Below, in pieces: positions 8,112 to 16,650 of a stretch of DNA of 64,000 nt. Numbering within the stretch: position 1 is the stretch's first letter; every line of letters begins with the position of its first letter. The DNA lies in the NCBI RefSeq assembly GCF_001278035.1, contig NZ_CP009452.1:4001501-4065500 (forward strand). Reading direction: 5' to 3'. The translations under genes and the position numbers were made by a program. This DNA comes from Sphingopyxis sp. 113P3. GTDB lineage: Bacteria > Pseudomonadota > Alphaproteobacteria > Sphingomonadales > Sphingomonadaceae. Below the pieces are notes generated by a model. The model did no database searches. It was not told the DNA's origin and saw only the letters and a program-made list of their open reading frames with translations.

Positions 8112-9013
8112 TGTCGTTCATCGACAGTCACCGTGAGGAACTGGGTATCGAGCCGATCTGCCGCGAGTTGGCAATCGCCCCATCCTCCTACCACGAACAT
8201 GCGGCCCGGCTTGCTGACCCTGCCAAACGGTCAGCGCGAGCCCGGCGCGATGACGAGATCAAGCAGCAGATCAAGCGTGTCCACGACGACAGCTCCGGCC
8301 TCTATGGCACGCGCAAGGTCTGGCACCAGATGCGCAGAGAGGGAGCGACAGTAGCCAAATGCACGATCGAGCGGCTGATGCGCGCCATGGGCTTGGCAGG
8401 GGTAAGGCGCGGAAAGACTTGCGTGACGACCGTCAGCAATCCCAAAGCTCCATGTCCGCTCGACAAGGTGAACCGGGAGTTCCGCGTCAGCCGGCCGAAC
8501 GCGTTGTGGGTGGTCGACTTCACATATGTCCATAGCTGGGCGGGCTTTGTGTATGTCGCCTTTGTGATCGACGCATACGCACGACGGATCGTTGGCTGGA
8601 AAGTCAGCACCGCACCCACCGCCAGCTTTGTCCTGGATGCTCTGGAACAAGCGATCCACGCCTGACGGCCCAGTCCGGAAGATGGGCTGATCCATCACAG
8701 CGATCGCGGCGTTCAATACCTGGCTATGAATTACACCCAGCGCCTGGCGGAAGCAAAGCTGGTGCCTTCTGTCGGCAGCGTCGGCGATTCCTATGACAAC
8801 GCCTTGGCCGAAACCATCAATGGCCTCTACAAAGCCGAGGTCATATGGCGCCAACGGTCATGGCCGAGCGCATCGGCGGTCGAGATGGCGACCTTGAACT
8901 GGGTCGAATGGTTCAACAACCATCGCCTCTTCGGCCCCATCGGATACATCCCGCCCGCCGAAGCTGAGGCCAATTACTATGCAACCGTTGAGACCCTCGA
9001 TATGGTCGCATGA
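8105..9013 (+). pseudogene. IS3-family transposase OrfB with in-frame stop
   Basis: OrfB with HTH_21 (about 35-85, SSGLYGTRKVWHQM) and the rve catalytic core. The triad would be D in WVVDFTYVH, D in IHHSDRGVQY and E in ALAETINGLYK. A TGA at 8663-8665 interrupts the frame between the first and second aspartates. The sequence continues in the same frame with RPSPEDGLIHHSDRG, so this is a single nonsense change (CGA to TGA would explain it) rather than a frameshift. The fragments are 186 residues (8105-8665) and, from an internal ATG, 95 residues (8726-9013). The catalytic domain is therefore broken. Confidence 0.9.
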
Positions 9014-9025
9014 CTCAAACGAAAC

Positions 9026-9052
9026 AGCCTCCAGAAAACCCGGGGCGCTTCA
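9026..9052 (-). repeat. IS3 right terminal inverted repeat
   Basis: Right end of the IS3-family element, reading TGAAGCGCCCCGGG outward on the minus strand and followed by the second GTT target copy. Confidence 0.88.
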
Positions 9053-9542
9053 GTTTGTCATTCCCCGGCTCCCGCGAGAGAGCGGTCTCGATTTTTCTGA
9101 GACGCGAGGACCGCAGTTGAGGGACGAATAGGGATGGCGCGATTTCGACGGACACTTCCTGGGAGAACAAGATCGCCAAACTGACGCGCCGGGAGCGCGG
9201 CGCTGCCTTTTCGAGGGCAAAGATGCACTCGCGCAGGAGGCCACTCACCGCAACGACACCGGGAGCCTCGGGCAGCCGGCGGAGCACGCTGCCGCGACAG
9301 TAAACGCTGAGCATTTCGAAGCCAGCTGAAGTTTGCACGCGGTGATTTTCATTGGAAGGGAGCCAGCAGGCTTGCTGGGGCGGCACCACCCAGCATCCAG
9401 CCGCCGTTTCGAGGATCATCACACCGCGGCTAGGATAGATGAGCTGTGCGGCAGGATGGGCATGCCACGTGCCCCTGAACCCCGCCGGAAAAACCGAACG
9501 GTCCACTGAGAGGGCCTCGGCCCCGGCTTCGGCAATTGTCAC
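9053..9542 (-). pseudogene. AraC-family regulator, N-terminal half (split by IS3)
   Basis: This encodes the N-terminal cupin ligand-binding domain of an AraC regulator: HAHPAAQLIYPSRGVMILET, then WVVPPQQACWLPSNENHRV, about 27-75. The frame now runs 12 codons into the IS inverted repeat and stops. In the uninterrupted gene it continues in frame into the DNA-binding half at 7463-7731. The gene is divergent from the methyltransferase/hydrolase pair that starts at 9634, so it probably controlled that pair before the insertion. Loss of the DNA-binding half should leave the pair unregulated or silent. Confidence 0.88.
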
Positions 9543-9633
9543 AATATGTCCGATCCAGAATATTCTTTGTCGTGATAGCGTATATCCGACGCAACGCGGA
9601 TTGCCTACCAGACGCCATCAGGTGGAGTTGCAG

Positions 9634-10362
9634 ATGTCGTTGAAGATGGTCGAACAGCGGGAGCCGGAAGAAATGCCTCGCCCGCACGGGGAGTATCGCA
9701 AAGAATTCCTATCGCGTGTGCTCGCCTTCAAGCCGTCGTCGATACTGGATGTAGGGTGCGGCAATGGTGCTTCGCTGCAGCTATTCGGCGAAGCCGATGT
9801 CGCCCACTGCGTCGGCATAGACCCGGAGGGAGAGGCCGTAGAGGAAGGCCGCGCACTAGGCCTGGAAATACACCTCGGCCGAGCAGAGACACTTCCATTC
9901 CCGGATCAAAGCTTTGATGTGGTGACTTTGGAATACGCCGCGCATCATCTGGAAAACCTTCATAGGGGGCTTCAGGAGGCAATCCGGGTCGCACGTTTGG
10001 GTGTCGTGGTGCTGGATTGCTGGTATGATGCGGCCATTCCATCGCAGCTGGCAGCACAGCTATATGACGAATGGATAAAGGTAATAGACCGTCGGGCCGG
10101 TCTTGTGCACAATCCCTGCCCCCAGCCAGCTGATCTCGCCGCCCCATTTCTGACCGCCGGCTTTAGGATCGACTATTCTTGTAGGCTTTTTCTCGTGCCC
10201 CTCTCCGTTTCCCAAATCGAATTATCGGCCAGACAGAGGCTTCACGAGATCCCGGAGCCTTGCGGATTGCGCGACGATCTGGAGAGGCTGCTTGATATAG
10301 CCCGATTAAATGGTCTTTCGGATGACGGCGCGATCATCCTCTCGGCAGCTCGTGGCGGTTAG
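9634..10362 (+). CDS. Class I SAM-dependent methyltransferase
   Basis: A 242-residue cytosolic methyltransferase of the UbiE/Methyltransf_11 type. The SAM-binding motif I is ILDVGCGNGASLQLF at about residue 35. The acidic residue for ribose is GIDPEG, and motif IV/post-I is FPDQSFDVVTLEYAAHHLEN. The ATG at 9634 follows GGTGGAGTTGCAG and begins a typical N-terminus; the open frame upstream overlaps the divergent AraC promoter and is not used. It sits 1 bp before the alpha/beta-hydrolase-like gene, so the two form an operon. The substrate is unknown. Confidence 0.8.
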   Translation: MSLKMVEQREPEEMPRPHGEYRKEFLSRVLAFKPSSILDVGCGNGASLQLFGEADVAHCVGIDPEGEAVEEGRALGLEIHLGRAETLPFPDQSFDVVTLEYAAHHLENLHRGLQEAIRVARLGVVVLDCWYDAAIPSQLAAQLYDEWIKVIDRRAGLVHNPCPQPADLAAPFLTAGFRIDYSCRLFLVPLSVSQIELSARQRLHEIPEPCGLRDDLERLLDIARLNGLSDDGAIILSAARGG

Positions 10363-10363
10363 C

Positions 10364-11218
10364 ATGCGGACCGACATAATCGACATAACCTATTCCGGAC
10401 CTGACGGCTGGCCGCTCTTTGCTGCGCTTGTAGATCCCTATCGCAGGCTGCCGACCGCCAACGTCGTTGTGCTCATGCATGGCGGCGGCCCTGATCACCA
10501 GAGTTTGATACCCTTGGCGCGCCAGCTGTGCGACCGGCATGCGGTACTGCTGCCCGATGTCCGTGGCTATGGCCGGTCCCTTTGCAGTGAGGAAGCGAAA
10601 CACACCTGGGCGTCCTACGCAGCCGACGTGATCGCGCTTCTCGATCACCTGAAGGCAGATTCCGCCATTGTCGGCGGTGCGGGGCTCGGCGCCACGATCA
10701 CTTTGCGAACCGCACTCGCCCATCGGGAGAGAGTGAGAGCGGCCATTTTGATCAGCGTTGAAGACATCGAAGACGACGAGGCCAAAGTAGCTGAAACGGC
10801 ATTTATGAGAGAGTTCGCGGCGCGCGTCCGCGAGGAAGGGCTTTATGCGGCCTGGGCGCCAATACTGCCCAATTTGGCGCCAGTCATTCGCGAGATGGTT
10901 CACGACGCGATTCCGCGAAGCAATGCTGCCAGCATTGCGGCTGCCGCGGCAATAGGTGATGACCGCGCCTTCCGCAGCGTTAGCGAACTCGCAGCTATAG
11001 CAATGCCGACGCTGATCATTCCAGGAATGGACGAGAGGCATCCACAAGCGTTAGCGGAGCAGCTCGCTGACCTGCTGCCGCACGGCAAGCTGGCTGCGGC
11101 AGCAATCTCGGATGCGATCGTGACAGCCGAGGATTTCGCTCGATGCCTGGCGCCTGCCATCCGCGAATTCCTGAACGAGCTTCCGCCGCTGCCCACAGCA
11201 TCAGCAGGCCCTGATTGA
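10364..11218 (+). CDS. Alpha/beta-hydrolase-fold protein, catalytic residues missing
   Basis: A 284-residue protein with an alpha/beta-hydrolase fold. The oxyanion region VVLMHGGGPDHQS and the LPDVRGYGRSL strand-loop are present. The nucleophile elbow reads GGAGLGA where GxSxG is expected, so glycine replaces the catalytic serine. PTLIIPGMDERHP keeps the acid-loop shape, but the C-terminal region after it contains no histidine in the usual position. It is therefore probably a non-catalytic or repurposed member. The ATG follows the methyltransferase stop by one base; the frame upstream of it is not used. It belongs to the operon once controlled by the disrupted AraC gene. Confidence 0.75.
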   Translation: MRTDIIDITYSGPDGWPLFAALVDPYRRLPTANVVVLMHGGGPDHQSLIPLARQLCDRHAVLLPDVRGYGRSLCSEEAKHTWASYAADVIALLDHLKADSAIVGGAGLGATITLRTALAHRERVRAAILISVEDIEDDEAKVAETAFMREFAARVREEGLYAAWAPILPNLAPVIREMVHDAIPRSNAASIAAAAAIGDDRAFRSVSELAAIAMPTLIIPGMDERHPQALAEQLADLLPHGKLAAAAISDAIVTAEDFARCLAPAIREFLNELPPLPTASAGPD

Positions 11219-11420
11219 CCGCCGAGCTTCACTCAAGGTAGCCGAGCTTTTGGCCGGCATGGGCAAGCCCTATAGTCATTTGGCGAGATGACTTGCGTCA
11301 CAAATCGGTGGCATCAGGCACCAGTCGCCCCGAGGCCGCAAATCGTTTCTTGCAGTCATACGACTTTGGAAGGAGCCTAACGGAAATTCACGTCGGAACG
11401 CTTGGAATCTGAATGGTTTC

Positions 11421-11436
11421 ACCTGTATAGACGGGT
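11421..11436. promoter_or_regulatory. Candidate HutC-type operator upstream of the regulator gene
   Basis: ACCTGTATAGACGGGT is an imperfect palindrome that resembles ACCTGTATATACATT, found on the minus strand in front of the TonB receptor operon at 16413-16422. It abuts the proposed start of the HutC-like gene, which suggests autorepression. Confidence 0.5.
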
Positions 11437-11437
11437 G

Positions 11438-12208
11438 ATGGATCTTATGCCTCGACTGAACTCGAACAGCGCCCAGCGGTCTGCCGACGGCGCTTCCCCG
11501 GATGCCCCACCGCGCTACGCAGCGATCAAGCAAAGCATCCATGATGCTATCCGCGAAGGCCGTTTGAAACCGGGCGACCGCGTGCCGTCGGAAGCCGATC
11601 TGGTCGGGCAATTCGACGTCTCGCGCATGACGGCGAACCGAGCGCTTCGCGAGTTGCAATCGGCAGGTATCATCGTCCGCCGCGCAGGCAGCGGCTCGTT
11701 CATCGCCGAGCCAAAGCCGATCGGCCATATGATCGAGATCCGGAATATCGCCGAGGAAATTCGCGGACGCGGTCATGACTACCGGGCGAGAGTCATCCAG
11801 AATGTCGAGGAGAAGGCCAGCGCCGAAACCGCCGCGCTGCTGGAGGTGCCGGTGGGCACGAAAATCTTCCATTCGATCATCGTTCACCACGAGGCCGAGT
11901 TCCCGATCCAGCTCGAAGAGCGGTTCGTACTTGCGTCCGCCGCGCCGGATTATGGCACTCTAGATTTTACGCAGCTCACGCCCAACGAATATTTGACGCG
12001 CACCGCGCCGTTCGAGCGGGTCGAACACCGCGTCCGCGCGGAAATGCCCGACGCGCGCACGCGCGGCATGCTTGGTCTCAACGAGGGGGAACCGGTTCTG
12101 CGCATGACGCGGCGGACCTGGAGCAACGGTCGGCTGGTGTCGCACGCCTGGCTCTCCCATCCCGGCACGCGCTTCGAGCTTTCCGCCGCCTTTTCGGTCG
12201 ACGACTGA
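11438..12208 (+). CDS. GntR/HutC-family transcriptional repressor
   Basis: About 256 residues. The N-terminal winged helix-turn-helix of GntR type is at about 25-90 (PPRYAAIKQSIHDAI, then RVPSEADLVGQFDVSRMTANRAL, then GSGSFIAE). The C-terminal UTRA effector domain is at about 100-250, ending HAWLSHPGTRFEL, a signature of the HutC subgroup. HutC binds urocanate in histidine utilisation, but no hut genes are seen here, so the ligand is unknown. The start could also be ATG 11447. It is convergent with the PepSY genes of the TonB receptor operon, whose promoter carries a HutC-like palindrome. Confidence 0.87.
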   Translation: MDLMPRLNSNSAQRSADGASPDAPPRYAAIKQSIHDAIREGRLKPGDRVPSEADLVGQFDVSRMTANRALRELQSAGIIVRRAGSGSFIAEPKPIGHMIEIRNIAEEIRGRGHDYRARVIQNVEEKASAETAALLEVPVGTKIFHSIIVHHEAEFPIQLEERFVLASAAPDYGTLDFTQLTPNEYLTRTAPFERVEHRVRAEMPDARTRGMLGLNEGEPVLRMTRRTWSNGRLVSHAWLSHPGTRFELSAAFSVDD

Positions 12209-12212
12209 CGCG

Positions 12213-12947
12213 TCAGGCCGTGCTGCGGGTAACGACGGGCTTGCGGCGACGGCGCAGCCAGCGAAAATCGGCGCGGCTGAAGCTTTTGAAGAGCAGATAG
12301 AAACCGGTCCCCGAAAGCCACAGCGCCCCGAAAGCGACAAAGATGATCAACGGGTGGTTGAAGCTCTTCCGGTTCACATAATCCATGTTGTGGAGCATCC
12401 AGAAGAAATCCCAGGTCCGCCAGGTATCGCCGCGCATCACGAGGAAGCGCGCCGTGTCGAGCGAGACATAGGCGCTGCTATTCTCGGCGTCGGCAAAGTC
12501 GACGCGCCACATCGCACCTTCATGGTCGCGTGATTCCAGGTTTGGCTTCGCAATCACGCTCACCTTGCGGATTGGTGCCTCGTTCATCATCGACGCGACT
12601 TCGCGGGCCATCCCCTCGTCGACGCGAATATCCTCACCGCTCGTAGCATCGACCAGCCGCACGCCCTTGGTGGTGCGGAGTTCGTAGATCGGTCGGACGC
12701 CAAGATCGCGCAAAACCACCCCGGTGACGGGCTCACCGCGCGGCAAGCCGGCGACGTCAAAATACTCTCCCGCGGGCAAGGCATGTGCATGCGACATGCC
12801 GCCGCCGTGACCGCCGACCTTGTCCTTGTCGAGCAGCGCCATCACCGAACCGCTGAGCGCCCAGAGCAGGAACTGGAGACCCAGGATGAGCCCCACCCAT
12901 TTGTGGATGCGCCGAAAAAAGAGCGGCGTCAGCCGGATGCGTTTCAT
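12213..12947 (-). CDS. PepSY-associated membrane protein 2
   Basis: A 244-residue inner-membrane protein with an N-terminal transmembrane helix (IHKWVGLILGLQFLLWALSG, about 13-35), a periplasmic PepSY-like middle part and a C-terminal helix (PLIIFVAFGALWLSGTGFYLLF, about 205-228). WDFFWMLHNMDY is the conserved WMLHxMDY motif of this family. Such proteins accompany TonB receptors and some are linked to siderophore or metal reduction. ATG 12947 overlaps the upstream stop (ATGA), so the pair is translationally coupled. It is the last gene of the TonB receptor operon. Confidence 0.82.
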   Translation of the reverse strand: MKRIRLTPLFFRRIHKWVGLILGLQFLLWALSGSVMALLDKDKVGGHGGGMSHAHALPAGEYFDVAGLPRGEPVTGVVLRDLGVRPIYELRTTKGVRLVDATSGEDIRVDEGMAREVASMMNEAPIRKVSVIAKPNLESRDHEGAMWRVDFADAENSSAYVSLDTARFLVMRGDTWRTWDFFWMLHNMDYVNRKSFNHPLIIFVAFGALWLSGTGFYLLFKSFSRADFRWLRRRRKPVVTRSTA

Positions 12948-13648
12948 GCCTGCTTCCTCTTGCGGCGTTTGAAGGACCAGATCAGCAGCCACGCACCGGA
13001 AAGCGCCATCGCGAAGACGCTCCAGGTCGCGACGCGCAGCAGCGGGTTGTTGACGTCGGTCCGCTCATCATAGTCCATGATGTGGAGCATCCACGCGAAG
13101 TCGAACACGCGCCACAATGCGTGGCGGCGTGAAATGAGTTCACCGGTCGTCGGCGAAAGATAGAGCGTCGGGCGGTTCCAGCCTTCGAACTCGACCTGCC
13201 AATAGGGTGGCTTGCGCGCCTGCATTTCCTGAGGTGCCTCGGTCAAAAGTCGCACTGAGACGATCTTGCCGTCACCGGTGTAGATGCGCCGTGCCTGTTC
13301 GCGGACCTGGGACTCGGTCAGGGCAGGCAGCGGCGCACCCGAACGCGCGTCGAACAGGCGCGCGCCTTCAGGGGTCTCGGCGCGCCAGACCGGTTGGCCG
13401 AAAAAGCGCTGGAGACGGATTTCGGACACCCCCGGCGCGGCCGCGACGACCTTCGACGGCGCTGCGAGGCCGTCGAGGTCGAAGGGCTGGGCCACCGGGG
13501 AGCGCACCAGATGATCGCCGTGGATGGTGTCGATATGAACGACCACCATGTAGAAGCCGGTCAACGTCCAGAGCAAAGCCTGGATGCCCACGACCAGCGC
13601 CAGCCATTTATGCGTTCGCCGAACGAGCAGCGGCCAACGGATTGCCAT
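12944..13648 (-). CDS. PepSY-associated membrane protein 1
   Basis: A 234-residue inner-membrane protein resembling its downstream neighbour. It has an N-terminal helix with RRTHKWLALVVGIQALLWTLTGFYM, a periplasmic domain with a PepSY-like segment (KPPYWQVEFEGWNRPTLYLSP), the WMLHIMDYDER motif and a C-terminal helix before a basic tail. It starts 11 bp after the TonB receptor stop and ends in a 4-bp overlap with the second PepSY gene. The two may work as a heterodimer in the membrane. The exact role is unknown. Confidence 0.82.
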   Translation of the reverse strand: MAIRWPLLVRRTHKWLALVVGIQALLWTLTGFYMVVVHIDTIHGDHLVRSPVAQPFDLDGLAAPSKVVAAAPGVSEIRLQRFFGQPVWRAETPEGARLFDARSGAPLPALTESQVREQARRIYTGDGKIVSVRLLTEAPQEMQARKPPYWQVEFEGWNRPTLYLSPTTGELISRRHALWRVFDFAWMLHIMDYDERTDVNNPLLRVATWSVFAMALSGAWLLIWSFKRRKRKQA

Positions 13649-13659
13649 CTCCCAATTCC

Positions 13660-16365
13660 TCAGAAGGCGGTGCGGAAACCGACATAGAAGCGCCGGCCGA
13701 GCAGGTCGTAGGTCATCGTGTCGGTGTTCGCATCGGTGAAGCTCTGGATATAGGGGGCCTTGCGATCGAAGAGGTTGTCGACACCAAGCTGGAAGCGCGT
13801 CTTCTCGTCAATCTCATAGGCGACCTGAAGGTTGTGATAGAAGACATTCGGCGTGCTGTAGCCGATCTCTCCGGGAGCCGCATTAAAGTCTGTCGCCTTG
13901 CCGATCCACTGCGTCGACCAAGTCGCGCTGACACCATCTTTTTCAGCGGTTAGCACGCCATAGCCGCGCCACTTCGGATAACCGCCGTTGCCGCCGCCGA
14001 TGAAACCATCGAAATCGATCGGTGCGCCACCCGGGAAGGGAAGGACGACATATTTGTTGAGATAGGTCAGGTTGACGTCGAGCGAGACGTTCACGCTGCC
14101 GATATTGTTGTTGTAAACGAGGCCGAGGTCGAGGCCGTTCATTTCTTCACGACCGGTGTTGATCGGCTGCGCCGAAAGGAAGGTAACTTCCCCGGTCAGC
14201 GGGCTGCGCGTAAAATCTTCGCAGAAGGGATGCGAGAGATTTTGACTCGCATAGCAGATGCTGAGCTTGGTCGACCCGGGAATGGCGCGGATGGCATCCT
14301 TGATCTTGATATCGAACCAGTCCGCCGTGAGCGACAGGCCGGGCACGAGCCCCTTGGGCGTGATCACCGTGCCGACCGTCCAGGTCGTAGAGCTTTCGGG
14401 TTTCAGATTCTCATTGCCGCCGACCGTCGTCAGGATCGTTGTACCGAGCTGAACATAATTGGCCGGAACGCCCGACGCCTGACAATTGGCGATCAGTGTC
14501 GCATTGCCGCTGGTCGAATAGCGCGAGCAGGGGTCGGTGGTCGTCAGATTGCCCTCGGAGACGCCGCCGAACAATTCGGGGACGTTCGGAATGCGAAAGC
14601 CGGTGCCGTAGGTGCCGCGCAGGCGGAAGCTGTCATTGATGACCCAGTCGACGCTCCCCTTGTAGTTCCAGTCGCTGCCGAACAGGTCGTAGTTCGAGTA
14701 GCGAACCGCGCCGTCGAGGGTAAGCGACTGGAAGAAGGGTGTGTCGGCCAGAACGGGCACCGACAGTTCGAGATAGGCTTCCTTCGCCGTGCTCGTTCCG
14801 GAGATCGGATCCTGCTGGTTGGTGTTGGCAATACCGAGCACCGTCAGCGGATCGGGATCGCGCCAACCCTTTTCCTTGCGATAGACGACACCCGCCGCGA
14901 AGGAGACGGGGCCTGCGGGCAGCTTGAAGAGATCGCCGTTGATATCGGCGGTGACCGTCGCAAGCTCGTTGCCGCCGCGGTCGCGCGACGTGAACAGGAT
15001 ATAGTCGAGAACCTCCGGGGTCAGGTCGCCGAACCCGAGATAGTCGGCGCAGGGGATCGTGGCACCGGCAGCAAGACTGCACTTGGTCGTATCGAGGGAA
15101 TTCGCCACTCGCTCGAGATTGGCGATGTTGGTCGAACCATCGACCGCGGTGTTGCGGCCGAAGGCGCCCGCGATTTCCCATCCCCAATCGTTCGAGAGCT
15201 TGCCGCGGAGGCCAAACGTACCCTGCCAGGTATCGGTTTCCTGGAAGAATTGGCGCGGGCCGGGCTCGGCGAGGCGGCGCTGGATGAGGACGATATTCTG
15301 CCCCGTCGGATTGGTGGGATTGCTCGCCGCGATCGAGAGGTTGCGCAGCGTTCCGGGCGTCGCGATCTGATTCGACTTGCGGAAGGTGTAAAGGAATTCG
15401 CCGAACGCCTCGATATTGTCAGTGATGTCATAGTCGGCGAAAAACGCCGTGCTCACGCGCTCGACCGGGCTCACCGCGTTGAGGAACGGGTTCGAGTTGA
15501 AGTTGTGCTTGGCAGCGCTGTACGGCTCGAAGAAGTTGCCGTTACCGCCCAGCACCTGATTGAAGTTGATCTGCTGGCCGTTCGGCAGCACCGCGCGGCC
15601 GCCGATCGTCGAGGCGCTGTTGACGCACGACAGCTGGCCCGGCGTCGTTTCGGCGAGCGAGCAGGGCGCGCGTGTCGCCATGTTGACCGCCTTTGTCTTC
15701 TGATAGGTGACCGCCGCCATGAAGCCGCCGCGATCGTTGCGAATTCCCCAGAGGAGGTCGGCGGTGAAATCGGACCCGTCACCCTTTTCGGTGATGCCCT
15801 GCCGGACGCTGAGCCCAAGGCCTTCATAATCGGTCCGGGTGACGAGATTGACGACGCCCGCCATCGCATCAGCGCCGTAGATCGCCGAGGCGCCGTCCTT
15901 CAGCACATCGGTTCGAGCGAGTGCGGCGACGGGGATCATGTTGAGGTCGGGCGACGAGTTCGCCCCCGTTCCGCCCGCAACCAGGCGGCGGCCGTTGAGC
16001 AGCACAAGGGTGCGCTTGATGCCGAGGCCGCGAAGGTTGACCTGCGCGGTGCCATAGCCGTTGTTCGCCCAATAAGCCGAGGTCTGGTTGCCCGCGAAAC
16101 CGGCGTTGGCCGGCAGGCGCTGCAGTACGGTCTCGATATTGACGACGCCGGTATTTTCGATCTGCTCGGCCGACACGACGGTCGCCGGGCCGACGCCCGC
16201 GAGGTCCTGGCGGCGGATGCGCGAGCCGGTCACGACGATGTCCGATCCGTTCGGAGCATCCTCGGCGGCGGGTGACTGCGTCGCGGCACCGCTCTGCGCG
16301 AGCGCCGGTGTTGCAAAGGTCGCGACCGCTGCGGCGCTGGCGAGCAAAATTGTCCTGGTCATCAT
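13660..16365 (-). CDS. TonB-dependent receptor (HutC-linked)
   Basis: A 901-residue outer-membrane active transporter. The signal peptide covers about 1-23 (cleavage near ATPALAQ). The plug domain (about 40-165) has DIVVTGSRI, RTLVLLNGRRLV and VLKDGASAIYGADAMAGVVN. The beta-barrel runs to a terminal phenylalanine (YVGFRTAF). It is first in an operon with two PepSY proteins. A TGTATATACA palindrome 48 bp upstream of the start fits control by the HutC-like protein at 11438-12208. The substrate is unknown; the neighbouring amino-acid genes suggest peptides or amino-acid conjugates. ATG 16362 is an alternative start. Confidence 0.93.
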   Translation of the reverse strand: MMTRTILLASAAAVATFATPALAQSGAATQSPAAEDAPNGSDIVVTGSRIRRQDLAGVGPATVVSAEQIENTGVVNIETVLQRLPANAGFAGNQTSAYWANNGYGTAQVNLRGLGIKRTLVLLNGRRLVAGGTGANSSPDLNMIPVAALARTDVLKDGASAIYGADAMAGVVNLVTRTDYEGLGLSVRQGITEKGDGSDFTADLLWGIRNDRGGFMAAVTYQKTKAVNMATRAPCSLAETTPGQLSCVNSASTIGGRAVLPNGQQINFNQVLGGNGNFFEPYSAAKHNFNSNPFLNAVSPVERVSTAFFADYDITDNIEAFGEFLYTFRKSNQIATPGTLRNLSIAASNPTNPTGQNIVLIQRRLAEPGPRQFFQETDTWQGTFGLRGKLSNDWGWEIAGAFGRNTAVDGSTNIANLERVANSLDTTKCSLAAGATIPCADYLGFGDLTPEVLDYILFTSRDRGGNELATVTADINGDLFKLPAGPVSFAAGVVYRKEKGWRDPDPLTVLGIANTNQQDPISGTSTAKEAYLELSVPVLADTPFFQSLTLDGAVRYSNYDLFGSDWNYKGSVDWVINDSFRLRGTYGTGFRIPNVPELFGGVSEGNLTTTDPCSRYSTSGNATLIANCQASGVPANYVQLGTTILTTVGGNENLKPESSTTWTVGTVITPKGLVPGLSLTADWFDIKIKDAIRAIPGSTKLSICYASQNLSHPFCEDFTRSPLTGEVTFLSAQPINTGREEMNGLDLGLVYNNNIGSVNVSLDVNLTYLNKYVVLPFPGGAPIDFDGFIGGGNGGYPKWRGYGVLTAEKDGVSATWSTQWIGKATDFNAAPGEIGYSTPNVFYHNLQVAYEIDEKTRFQLGVDNLFDRKAPYIQSFTDANTDTMTYDLLGRRFYVGFRTAF

Positions 16366-16412
16366 AGCGAAACCCCCTGATGGTTGGCTGATTCCCCTCA
16401 GAGAGCATCAAA

Positions 16413-16422
16413 TGTATATACA
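16413..16422. promoter_or_regulatory. Perfect TGTATATACA palindrome, candidate HutC operator
   Basis: A 10-bp perfect palindrome 48 bp upstream of the TonB receptor start codon. TGTA-N2-TACA is the type of site bound by HutC proteins. Its flanks on the minus strand (ACC before it) match the site in front of the HutC-like gene. Confidence 0.6.
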
Positions 16423-16650
16423 GGTCAATAGGAATTTATTGAATCATATCAATTAGTTATGAAGGAAATTCCGGGCGCACGACACCTATTAGATACGCAC
16501 CCCAAAGCTCTACCCCTCATCAATTTTGAAATTTTTTTGCTGGCCCGAGCCTTTTCGCGCAAGGAGCCGGCTGGCCCCTCCCTCGGCTTGCTCATGAAAT
16601 GACATGATTAAGTGGGTCGGCACAGCTTGGGGACGACCGACTTGAGCCGC

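Larger units (their letters stand above)
7732..9052 (+). mobile_element. IS3-family element inserted in an AraC gene
   Basis: A 1321-bp element with imperfect terminal inverted repeats (25 of the first 27 bp match, beginning TGAAGCGCCCCGGGTTT) and a 3-bp GTT target duplication at 7729-7731 and 9053-9055. It carries orfA and an overlapping orfB in the -1 frame. orfB has an in-frame stop, so the copy is probably not autonomous. Confidence 0.93.

Noticed and set aside
8080..8115. Programmed -1 frameshift signal in the IS3 element
   Set aside because: The frames overlap suitably, but no slippery heptamer such as A6G is visible in the overlap.
14230..16275. Long plus-strand open frame opposite the TonB receptor
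   Set aside because: Shadow frame caused by high GC at third positions. It has no domain, and the receptor on the other strand is certain.
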